From NCBI GenBank assembly GCA_019671005.1, contig CM033745.1, positions 44,635,241 to 44,699,240 of the forward strand: DNA of 64,000 bases, written 5' to 3'. The notes under the pieces were generated by a model that searched no databases, was not told the DNA's origin, and saw only the letters and a program-made list of their open reading frames with translations. This DNA comes from Hibiscus mutabilis (taxonomy: Eukaryota > Streptophyta > Magnoliopsida > Malvales > Malvaceae). A program made the position numbers and the translations under genes. Positions within the stretch are counted from its first letter, which is position 1. Each line of letters starts with the position of its first letter. Below, piece after piece: positions 32,300 to 42,684 of this stretch.

Positions 32300-34057
32300 T
32301 TTGCATAGTTTGGAATCTATGTAAGAGCATCAATCAAAGGAATTTGAATTGTAAGTTGTTGCAGAGTATCATGAAAGAATTGAAATTGAATGTTTGACTC
32401 CGTATTCTTAAATATTTGAGGGAAAGGTGGAGATGGATTATCTGACTGTTGTGTCGACACTGAAGATTGTGGTGATGACATCGATTGTAAAATACATGAA
32501 ACCGAAGTAATAGTAAGAGGTATAATACTCATCTTGCCATCATTATCTCCATCCTTCATTGTATGATCAGGTATAGAGGACTCTCCCCATTCACGAGTAG
32601 TTATGGGAATTGATTACATCGAGTCAGTAGTCTATTTGCCATTGTGAAGAGTAACAGCCTTGCAATGCTCCTTGCCCTTGTTCATCAAACTTTCATTATT
32701 GCTAAGAAATGTGCCCGACTGGCTAAAATTTATATCAGCAGCTAACTTTCCCAACTGAGCTTCTAAAGTGCGATTATGATGAGTGACCTTGCACTATAGC
32801 TTCGGTACAAGACAAATGATCATGCATCATCTCTTCAGGAAAAGTAAATGGGTCTAAGATACTTGATAGAGCATAATAACTCATCGGAGACTGAGTTTGC
32901 GATGGTGCACCGTATTGTGATTGCTGAGATTGTGAAGCAATATGTTGTTGTTGCATCCAATTCTATTGTGGCTGCAATGGAGTCTGCGACATGAACTGTT
33001 GTTGTGAGTAACCGAAATTATTTGATGCACACTAGAATTGCCTTGAAAGGAATTATTCCCAGAGCGAAATAACCATTGGTGTTGTGCAGGATTAGAGTTA
33101 CTCTAAGATTGTCGATTAGTTGCATTGTAAGATGTACCCACGTTGTTGCCTCGTATGTTGCTGACATAACTAGCATTTTTCTGCATGTTGTGGGCAATCC
33201 TCAAAACTATGGTTCCCGCCACAAATTTCATAGGAAATTACAAGGGTGATTGTTTTTTGAGCTAACTGGATAGGAGCAACATCACTTGTCCCCTCCATAT
33301 TCTTGATTTTGTTCTCCAAAGTAGAAATCTAAGCCTTTACAGAAGATAGATCATCAAGCTCAAATACTCTCGCTGCAGCCTTGCATTAGGCAGTCCTTGA
33401 AATGTTATATTGCGAATCATTTTGAGAAAATTGCTCTAATACACCAACAACATCATTGTAGGTGCAATCAAGTAATGGGCCATTAGATGATCCGTCAACA
33501 AGATGTCTTGTGGCTTCATTCAACCCATTGTAGAAAATTTCAATATAAGTTTCTTGTAGAATGCCATGGTTGGGACATCACTAGAACAAAGATTTATATC
33601 TTTCCCATGTATTGTGAAGAGTATTATCATCTAGCTAATAATAGGCTATAATGTCATTCCTTAGGCATGAGTTCATTGCCAGTTGATTAAAGCGCAAAAT
33701 AAATTACGTTGCAAGATCATTCCATGATGTAATAGAGCCGACAGGTAATCCTCTAAACCATGTGCAAGCTCTACCCTACAATGAATGGGGAAACAATTGC
33801 ATTCGTAAGGCATCATTAGGAAATCCTTGCTGGCTAAATGAAGCGCAAATTAAAAGAAAATATTGAATATGTTCTCTAGTGTCTTCATCTGGTAACCCTG
33901 CATATTGTCCATTGAAGTTGAGCATTTGGAACATAACCAGCTTCAACTCAAAGTTCCCAACCTGAATAGGAGGTCTAACAGTTCTTTGCTGCAAATCATC
34001 CAGCTGGGGAACAACAACCTCGCGGATTGTTCTGGGTTCGGGGTGTAGTGGTGGGTT
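32300..34057 (-). pseudogene. gag: gag, C-terminal and central part, of Athila-M
   Basis: The minus-strand fragment 33776-33994 carries GNFELKLVMFQMLNFNGQY and DALRMQLFPHSL, matching the Athila-1 capsid part. A zinc-knuckle-like block near 33195-33235 reads YEICGGNHSFEDC; the first Cys of C-x2-C-G-x2-H-x4-C is Tyr (TAT, 33230-33232). Fragment 32774-32956 is Gln-rich, and 32317-32559 corresponds to the pre-protease linker (FPQIFK, IPLIDALT). Interrupted at 34057 by solo LTR X2. Confidence 0.82.
34053..34057. repeat. Target duplication of solo LTR X2, left (GGGTT)
   Basis: GGGTT precedes TGTAATACC; GGATT (49619-49623) follows the right end, a 4/5 match. Confidence 0.6.
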
Positions 34058-34520
34058 TGTAATACCCCATTCCCAGTCTGGTAGAAAATCGGGTCAAAAA
34101 GTGTTACTGGAGAACAAAATGGTGATCAGTACAATAATTCATTCAAAAACCAATGCGAGACTATGCAATATGATACTATATCGAAATACAGAACAATGAT
34201 TCAATTCGATACTATATTAATCTACTTTAGGGCAAATTTTAAACATTTATAAACTTTAGGGACTAATCTATAAATTATGAGAACTAAGGGTCCTTTTCTA
34301 AAATTAATCTTACTATACTGGAATTCAACATGTATTCAATGATCATACGAATGTTCAAGATAATCTGAGTCCATTTACCTCTTCAATTTAGCTATACAAT
34401 GTTCATTGACCAATATGTAATGTTCCAAACTTATTCCAATTAACTTTTAACAGATTTACCCGTATTATTATTGGTTCTCGAGAGGCCCTACCGATACATC
34501 TATATCATGACCGTTAAAAC

Positions 34521-34525
34521 GGTTG
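34521..34525. repeat. Target duplication of the large-LTR element, left (GGTTG)
   Basis: GGTTG precedes the 5' LTR; GGTTA (45285-45289) follows the 3' LTR, a 4/5 match. Confidence 0.65.
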
Positions 34526-34796
34526 TATAACAACCCGAAAACTGGCCTAGTCGGATTTTGCTTTCCAAAGATCAAAAATTTATTTATGACAGTATAAATG
34601 AAAGAAATTAAATGAGTAATTGGATTAATTGGGTAGATTCTAAAGTTTCCGGCCCGGTTGAGAGCTTAAAGAATCAGGACTAAATTGAAGGATTATGAAA
34701 TGTGAAGCCAAGGGCTAAATTGTAACGATATAAAGTTCCGAGTCACAAGTGGAAGATATGAGAGAATAGAATAACTAAGTGAGTAATTAGACCACT

Positions 34797-34801
34797 TAGT
34801 G
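34797..34801. repeat. Target duplication TAGTG, left copy
   Basis: TAGTG precedes the solo LTR and is repeated at 38681-38685. In the uninterrupted 3' LTR the site reads CACTTAGTGATTAAATT once (near 42945), which proves the insertion. Confidence 0.95.
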
Positions 34802-35812
34802 TGTAACACTCCAAATCCTAGCCTATAAGTATTGAAGTCAATTGCATAAGTTGATAGCTTAATTGAACCTAGAATTTAAGCTAAATTGATTAGCCAAGGA
34901 TCTAATTGAGAGGAAGAATGAAATAAGTGATCAATTTAAAGTGACTAAATTGAATTAAATGAGAAAGATAAGTATTGCATGCTAAATTTCTCATTTCCCC
35001 TAATGCCTTTGATTAATTCTATGATAAACAACTAATCAAGGATAAGATACTAAAATCCTAAATCCATTACAAGGATGTCATCATTATCCATTTCTCCATT
35101 ATACCGATTTGAAGAGGGAAAAATAGGGAGAGAGTGTTCTTGTGAGAGAAAGCTTAAATCCATGGTGTTAAGGTTGAATTTGAGATAAATTCAACTTGTT
35201 GGCAGCATTACTAAGGTAAATTCATGCTGTCCAAACTGATTTATGTTTGAAATTCTGATTTTGATGATGTTTAAATGCTTAATTGAGTTATTAGGTTGTT
35301 TGAAATGAAGAGAATGATGAAATTGAACTTGTATATATCATGGATGACTTGAATTAGAGTAGAATTCATGTGTAAGGAATGGTGTAATAAAACTAGGTTG
35401 CTGGAAATTTGAAATTAGATGTTGATGTAAGAATTGAATGGTTAGAATTTGCAATTGAGCTATGGAATTAATGAATTGGACATGATCATGATTAGGTAAT
35501 GTAATTAAGGTGTTAAACAAACTGAATTGTTAGCAACCAATGCTGGAAATGAAAGATAAAAGTATGAACATAGTCATTAACATAGAAACTGTTTTGTTGA
35601 ATTGAAATTGAGTAAACATGCAAAATTAGGCATTGTAACCAACTTACTTTGTTTTGGCTTCCTTGAATAATGGATTAACATGACTCAACATGTTTAGGAT
35701 ATCATATGAAATGAATTATAGGGCCAAAACATTGGTTAAAATGAATTTAAGGCATTAAAATGTGTTTAGGTGCAATCTGCCTAGAATTGCTCTGTTCTGG
35801 GCAGTCGCTTTG

Positions 35813-35962
35813 AAAATTCACCAAAAATTGTATAGATCAAATTCAGGGATGAAATTTTAATGAAATGATCCTTAGTATGTCTAATTTCATTAGGTATATG
35901 TAAATAGGAATTTCATAATTTTAATGAAAATTCACCAAAAATTGTATAGATCAAATTCAAGA
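35813..35962. repeat. Direct repeat of about 34 bp, 116 bp apart
   Basis: AAATTCACCAAAAATTGTAT followed by AGATCAAATTCA occurs at about 35813-35846 and again at about 35930-35962. Confidence 0.85.
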
Positions 35963-37105
35963 ATTGAAAACTGGGTCCTATGCTGGAAACTGTAAATAGG
36001 AATTGCTGGACAATGCAAACTGTCCAGGTAGTGTAAATGCCCTATTTTTGAACAATCAACTGTATTAATTGGCTAAGAACTAAATTGCAAGTCTTGCATG
36101 GCCTTATATACAATTTGTTAGCTTTCCAACGGCGTATAGTAATAGAAATTCCGACGTACGGATTAAAAGATATGGCCATTTAAAGGGACAGTGTGCAAAC
36201 TTCCAGGCAGCAGTGTCCTGGGCAGTTTCGGACTGTTTTTGCACCTAGTAGCAAACTGTTTCCAAAACAGTTTTGGGACATTGTAACCTATCCAGTTATG
36301 TCATAAAATGAAGTAATAACAACATGGAAATGAACTAGTAAGAAATGCTTAAAAGGAAGCATAAAAACAGTAGCTAACTGTCAGGTACAAATGTGGTAAC
36401 ATTGCTACTATGATTGTGTGATATTATGTGATTGTTTTGATGGTATGTATATGTGCTATGCTTGCTAGACCAAGGACAACAAGTCGGGGAAGAAGATGGA
36501 TAGGAGTGGACATCCCAAAGCTAGAGGCAAAGGGATTTGGATTCAAGACAATTGAATTACTAGGAGTATTGTGAGTGTAACCATCCTTAGGGTTGGGACT
36601 TAGGTCCTAACCAACCTTGCTATTGTATTAATTAAATGACATTGCCATGTAACATGACCTAATACATATTTGGCTAATTAAGGGAAGAATGATATGAATG
36701 ACAACTTGTTTGATGCCATGTTCTATTTGTTTACTTGATTATTAAGCAAATGAAATGAAATGCTTGTCATGTTGCATTGCTTATGCCAAAGGCAAGAAAT
36801 GGCATGCTTGCTTCGAGAATAAGGTACGCACATTGCATACATATGAATGTGCTTGTGATTGATATGCATGAATGGTTTGAAATGAAATGAACAATGGTAC
36901 TACCTTGTATTCATGCCATTCGAATGGTATGGCTAAATTTGTCTTGGGAGTTATGACTCCATAAGCCTAAGGGCTTGGCCTTTGGATGGCATAATCGTGT
37001 CTTGAGTAATGAATTGTATAAAGCTTGAATGAAATTGATAATCAAACAACCTTGGTAGCTAGTTTGGATAGATAGGAGGGCATGCCTTAGAATCTTGAGC
37101 TCATA

Positions 37106-37166
37106 TTGACACTACGGTGCATATTGGTACGACGGTACATATTGGCACTTCGGTGCATATTGTTGA
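37106..37166. repeat. 18-bp minisatellite (CATATTGRYACTWCGGTG)
   Basis: Three units, each CATATTGNNAC followed by a (A/T)CGGT(G/A) end, plus a partial fourth. The antisense frame of 37087-37314 translates it as a Met-Arg-rich repeat, which is why that frame is open. Confidence 0.8.
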
Positions 37167-38567
37167 AGATTTGATTATCTAGTAAACTACTTACCAAGGG
37201 TGTTATAAGATGACCTAATAATTTGAATGAACATTGTTTGCATGAATGTGTGATATGAACATTGCCTGAATTGTAAGATTCTTGGATGAACTTCCTTGTT
37301 TTGAAAGATGACACATAAATGGTTGTAAAACTAGTTACTTTTCATGAAAGAAATGTATAGATGATAACTTTGTGTACGAATGCCTACTTGGTGATTGGAA
37401 TTTTTGATTGCTTGTCACCTAAGCAACAAATCGAATGGCATTATATGTAAACATGATGAATGTTGCTATGTTGATTGTGTGATATGTGAAGCTTGCCTAT
37501 GTTTACCTATGCAATTCGAATGATATATGATTTATGGTGATGGTCTTGATTTCTTTGAAATACATGAAAACTTGGATATGTATATTTGAAATTGGCTAGA
37601 ATTAGTGTTACCTCACTAAGTACATAACTAGTACTTACCACTCTACTCTTTATTCTTCCCATAACAGATTAAAGATACTTCAAGAGGATATCTTGGGTTA
37701 GAAGCAACACTTGAAGAAAGCTTGAAAGTATGATTTCAAACTCTTTGTATACTCCTAGTTTGGTGGCACTAGAACTTGTAATAGGTAGTCTAGATCATGC
37801 ATTTTGTGGTGTTGTTAAGACTAGTATATGAAATGTTTTGAATGGGACTATCATGTAACCAATTTGAATGATTTAAACTATGTATATAACTTGGTTGATA
37901 TGTATATATATAACTAGATGTTGCGCAAATTGTGATAGAAATTCAATGTTTGTGAATCTTGTTTCATTCGAATGCTAGACTATAATGGTATGATCATGCA
38001 TTGTTTCCTATGGCCATTGGTATGATTCGACCATGTTGAGTTAAGGCCAAGGTATGTACAATCATGCATTAATAATGTATTATCGAAGGATGCAATGATA
38101 TGTTATGTCTTGAGTGAAAAAGAAACAAATGAAATGTACTAAGTGAACACCTAGTATTTCGAATAGGGTGTATGAACATGTAATAAGATTGTAAGTTGTA
38201 TACTTGTATTGATCATGTTAATTGGTTGAATAAGTAGTAACTTAAGATGCAAGTAAGCTAGTTGAAATATGTTTAGTGATCACCTAGTAACATTCAAATA
38301 GCGTACATGGAATTGTAATAAGAATGAAAGTGAGATCATGTCTATTAGTAACCTATTGTGTAGTATGCTACTCTTGTTGATTGATGTTTGAAGGTTGTAT
38401 GTGATTTGAATGGAATAGAAATATGACAATGGTAACTTAGGTTATAAGTATGAAATGAAACAAATTAGTACCTAAATTAGCATGCTAAGTATGTTGGTTT
38501 TGTTTAATGTGGATTGCTTGTTGTATTGCATGACTTGTAATGTTTGGTTTGGGGTTACTTGCACCGC

Positions 38568-38605
38568 AAGTCAAGTATTCAGAGGTTACTTGTTCGACAA
38601 GTAAC
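38568..38605 (+). terminator. Two small hairpins near the solo LTR 3' end
   Basis: ACTTGC-ACC-GCAAGT (38568-38582) is followed by a perfect 9-bp stem, GTTACTTGT / ACAAGTAAC, with loop TCG (38585-38605). Both are kept in all three tandem copies; in copies 2 and 3 the first reads ACTTGCG-C-CGCAAGT. A role in RNA 3'-end formation is a guess, so the type label is tentative. Confidence 0.35.
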
Positions 38606-38680
38606 CTATCTATTTCTTTATTTTCGTTCTGGTAACGCTCTGGAACCGGGTTACGGCTAACTCGGAGATGGGGTGTTACA

Positions 38681-38685
38681 TAGTG
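38681..38685. repeat. Target duplication TAGTG, right copy
   Basis: Follows GGTGTTACA. Repeated with each tandem copy: TTGTG at 39100, TAGTG at 39518. Confidence 0.93.
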
Positions 38686-40115
38686 ATTAAATTATAAGAA
38701 AATTAAAATGTGATAAGAACCCCAAAGGTTGGATCCATGATTGATGGTGAGTCATAGCACATGCTTTGTTCAATTATATTGAATTGAATAATAACAGAAG
38801 AAAACCCCACGGGTAAGGAAACCAAATTGCATGGCTCCTACCACGTCGGGAAAACCTGGCAAATGCTTGATTTTCCTCCATGCTACGTGGATGATATACA
38901 TGGTATGGGAAAAATGTGGCACATAGAGATTAAAAGGATATACATTGCATGACTTGTAATGTTTAGTTTGGGGTTACTTGCGCCGCAAGTCAAGTATTCA
39001 GAGATTACTTGTTCGACAAGTAACTTATCTATTTCTTTATTTTCGTTCTGGTAACGTTCTAGAACCGGGTTACGGCTAACCCGGAAATGGGGTGTTACAT
39101 TGTGATTAAATTATAAGAAAATTAAAATGTGATAAGAACCCCAAAGGTTGGATCCATGATTGATGGTGAGTCATAGCACATGCTTTGTTCAATTATATTG
39201 AATTGAATAATAACAGAAGAAAACCCCACGGGTAAGGAAACCAAATTGCATGGCTCCTACCACGTGGGGAAAACCTGGCAAATGCATGATATTCCTCCAT
39301 TCTACGTGGAGGATATACATGGTATGAGAAAATGTGGCACATAGAGATTAAAAGGATATACATTGCATGACTTGTAATGTTTGGTTTGGGGTTACTTGCG
39401 CCGCAAGTCAAGTATTCAGAGGTTACTTGTTCGACAAGTAACTTATCTATTTCTTTATTTTCGTTCTGGTAACGCTCTGAAACCGGGTTACGGCTAACCC
39501 GGAGATAGGGTGTTACATAGTGATTAAATTATAAGAAAATTAAAATGTGATAAGAACCCCAAAGGTTGGATCCATGATTGATGGTGAGTCATAGCACATG
39601 CTTTGTTCAATTATATTGAATTGAATAATAACAGAAGAAAACCCCACGGGTAAGGAAACCAAATTGCATGGCTCCTACCACGTGGGGAAAACCTGGCAAA
39701 TGCATGATATTCCGCCATGCTACGTGGAGGATATACATGGTATGGGAAAAATGTGGCACATAGAGATTAAAAGGAGGCACCATGGGTTGTTTCTTAATTC
39801 CACGTGGGAATAAAGATGATAAAAATTTATAGGCTCCAGGTTACGTGGAAAACAATGGAAGCATGACTTCCTAATTAATTTAAAGGGTGTGGTGAGTCAC
39901 CTAGATAGGTGTCATCATCCCAAACTATTATTGTTCTAATTAAAATAGTAAAGAGAGAAATTAAAGATCCTATGATTAGGTGTCACAAGACAAATGAGAT
40001 TATGTGTTAACATGGTTACACCATGACCTATTCTCTTGCCACGTGGTGGACAAGAAACGTGGATACCTTATTATATTTCTGGGGTTTCCCTTCTAAAGAG
40101 GAAACCATCACCGAA

Positions 40116-40121
40116 TATAAA
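40116..40121 (+). promoter_or_regulatory. TATA box of the large-LTR element, 5' LTR
   Basis: CACCGAATATAAATTGGGGT is conserved in the 3' LTR, with TATAAA at 43548-43553. Downstream comes a purine-rich leader (GAGGAAAGAGATAAGAA). Confidence 0.6.
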
Positions 40122-40474
40122 TTGGGGTGAGGAAAGAGATAAGAAAGGGTAGCTTCGATCAATTGACTTTTGAACCATCTATGGATTATTTACGGATGGC
40201 TACCCGCTCACTAAGGAAATTCGAAAGGCTTTGCATTATCTGTGCCAAGTCGAGATTCTTGGAAAGCATGATTTTGGACTGGGAAGTCAATTAAGGCAAA
40301 CTAAGATAAGTAAATCAATATATCTCGTAACTTCGGGATATCAGGTACCATTATATCGAGACCTCTTGGGAGGCAACATTGGGAAACATTGGTAAGTTCA
40401 TTACGTTGAATTATTATTTATCGAATCATTTTCATTGTCATCAATTTTATTGAAATATTAAAATAAGTACTTAT

Positions 40475-40725
40475 CGACCATCGAATATTGTTATTGACAT
40501 TGATATTGTCACCGTTATTTTTGTTGACATTGATATTGTTACTATTTTGTTATTGACACTGATAATGTCACAGTTATTATTATTGATATTGATATTACCA
40601 TTGCCACTGAACATTGATATTGACATCAATGTTACCATCGAAAATATTGCTATTGATATTGTCATTGACACTGTTACCGACTTCACTATTGACACTGTTA
40701 TTGGCATCGATAAAGACATCGTATT
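40475..40725. repeat. Degenerate (ATTGAY)n minisatellite, 5' LTR
   Basis: About 250 bp built from ATTGATATTG, ATTGACATTGAT and TTGTTATTGACA units, with period 3/6. The open frames on both strands (SMTISIAIF; DIDINVTIENIAIDIVIDT) are direct translations of the repeat and not genes. The 3' LTR has the matching tract at 43898-44135. Confidence 0.85.
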
Positions 40726-41059
40726 GAGGAAATATTATTGAGGAAAAGTTCTTAGACACTTTGACATGGTACTTGGTATGTTTACTGGGACTACGGTCCA
40801 TGAGTTACGGCTTAAAGGTGACGACGAGGCAGAGGTTTGGTTGGAGAGAATACGAGCACCATAAGCATTAACTCATTAATACTTTATTGAAATAAACCAT
40901 TACTTTGTGCTTTAAGCCAATTATCGAATCAAAGTTATCTATGTCCAAAAGTGTTCCAAGACAAATGATGCTAAAAGACTAATAAAGACATCAATAAAAC
41001 TATTAACGAACTATTATTGAACTATATGTGTAAATATAACATTGAATATGATCACTATA

Positions 41060-41215
41060 TTGTTATTACCACAATATTGTTATTGCCATAACATTGATAT
41101 TTCCATAGCATTGCCTTTGCCACAATATTGTTATTGCCATAACATTGATATTTCCATAGCATTGCCTTTGCCATAGTATTGTAATTATCATAACATTGAT
41201 ATTACCATTGCTGAA
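41060..41215. repeat. Tandem repeat of about 60 bp (TTGTTATTGCCATAACATTG)
   Basis: The block CACAATATTGTTATTGCCAT followed by AACATTGATATTTCCATAGC is present twice in tandem and a third time with changes. The 3' LTR near 44500-44590 has a shorter version, so copy number differs between the two LTRs. Confidence 0.8.
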
Positions 41216-41905
41216 GCATGATTTATACCCATTGTTTATGACTACATCATTAATGTGGTGGCATATGAAATGATGTGTTCATTTAGTATCTTATATATGT
41301 AATAAAATATAAGAATATAAAATATCTTAGTTATGTGAGAATTATAAGCTTAATAACTTTATTAGCATCGTAAGATAAGGACTTATTATTGGCTGACTTT
41401 TTAGTATAATCCCTAAGAGATGATAAAGTTAAATTGAACTTATTAATAAATCTGATTGAGCTTAAATTTAACCTGTCGTATATTTCGTATCCGTAAGGAA
41501 AAATACGGATAAGAACCTCTAAAATATCGAAATTATAGTTTAGTCACTGAATAATATACACCTTAATTGACAGGGTAATTGGTCTCTGAATGGCATGAAA
41601 ATAGGCATGCTCACTAAATATAGGTCGAATCTCATTATAGCAAGGTAAATTTCGAATAAGGATCTCTAAGTTATCAGAATTATAGATTAATTCATAAAAC
41701 TTGTAAAAGTTTAAAATTGGTTCTAAATCGGTAATCATAGTATTGTACTGAATTATTGAATTGATATTGTATTGTTTGAAAAGCTTGTCATTGTTATGAT
41801 TTATCAAATGTTGTTTAAAAATCTTTGCACCGATCACCATATTATTAACCTATAACACATTTTGACCCAATTCTCGACCAGGTTTAGAAAAGAGTGTTAC
41901 ATTTG

Positions 41906-41917
41906 TGGTATCAGAGC
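41906..41917 (+). promoter_or_regulatory. Primer binding site, tRNA-iMet type
   Basis: TGGTATCAGAGC, four bases after the 5' LTR end. Complementary to the 3' end of plant initiator tRNA-Met (GCTCTGATACCA). Confidence 0.9.
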
Positions 41918-42684
41918 TAGAGTTTAGTCGGTTCTAGACTAAACCAAAGCTCTTTGTATTTACATTGTTTGATTTCATTCTACATATGCCACCTAAAAAT
42001 TATATTATTTGAATCGTGACTTACAGATGACACGATCGTCCTATCATTGGTAACTATAAGAATACCTGGTAAGAATTTATATCATTGTGTATTGTACCGT
42101 GTGTTATACTTATCTCTGAATATTCAGAAAGCTATCCGCGAATAGCCATGACACTAAAATAATTCACAACTGCCATGAATTAAGATAAGCCTTTTCTACC
42201 TCAAATTTTCATAGATGGGTTATTTCCGTAATAAGACCTGTGTCTCGGTAGTTCTGAAAATGACCAGTTTGAAACCATTAACATTAGTTAATGACATAGA
42301 TCATGTGAACCTCTTAGAAATCACGTTTGGACATGTTTTGGTATTGAATTTTAGTAGAACATGTAATAACCCTAAGATAAGTTCAGAAGAGATCTTCTGA
42401 AGATAAAGCCTATGGAAAATACGAAATTTAATATACGACATAGGAATATGTTTAAAGAAAGATAAAGCTTAAGTTAACCTTCAAACTTGTAAAACTTTGA
42501 TTAGTGTATCTTCTACAAACTAGTGATTACTCGAAGCAAGTTAGTTTGTGATCCTATAATGGCAACAAGATCGTTTGGTAAAGAACAATTTAGTAAGAAT
42601 TCCAAAGTCCAATAAGTCCTTGTCCCTATTGTTTATTCCAAGAGGAAAAATTTGAGGATGAATTTTATTTAAGAGGGAGAGAAT
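41918..42684 (+). other. Internal region of the large-LTR element (no coding capacity)
   Basis: No gag or pol motif in any frame. The only ORF above 60 codons (42215-42400) has no known motif. It ends with GAGGATGAATTTTATTTAAG and the PPT AAGAGGGAGAGAAT (about 42670-42684), a chromovirus-style boundary. Confidence 0.8.

Larger units (their letters stand above)
34802..38680 (+). mobile_element. Solo LTR of 3.9 kb inside the 5' LTR
   Basis: Starts TGTAACACTCC, ends GGGGTGTTACA, with perfect TAGTG duplications. No PBS, PPT or coding frame adjoins. Orientation is assigned from the TGTAACACTCC start and is not proven. It contains an 18-bp minisatellite (37106-37166) and a direct repeat of about 34 bp. 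Near the right end are two short hairpins, at 38568-38582 and 38585-38605. The short ORFs are AT-rich and show no domain. Confidence 0.88.
38524..39775. repeat. 418-bp tandem triplication spanning LTR end, TSD and target
   Basis: GACTTGTAATGTTT recurs at 38532, 38951 and 39369, and GTGTTACA at 38673, 39092 and 39510. Each unit holds about 155 bp of the solo LTR's 3' end, the TAGTG (or TTGTG) target duplication, and about 260 bp of host LTR. The third copy alone continues into normal host sequence (AAAAGGAGGCAC). The duplication therefore happened after the solo LTR inserted. The join is AAAAGGATATACATTGCATG. Confidence 0.95.
34526..41901 (+). repeat. 5' LTR of the large-LTR element, interrupted
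   Basis: Starts TATAACAACCCG (the 3' LTR starts TGTAACATTCCG) and ends AGAGTGTTACA. Split by solo LTR 34802-38680, with the junction triplicated to 39775. From 39776 it is collinear with 43200-45284. Contains a TATA box at 40116-40121 and the GAYATT minisatellite. Confidence 0.88.

Noticed and set aside
40471..40801. Overlapping ORFs on both strands with Ile/Asp/Asn/Ser-rich proteins (also 43893-44217)
   Set aside because: Direct translations of the ATTGAY minisatellite; all frames are open because the repeat lacks stops.
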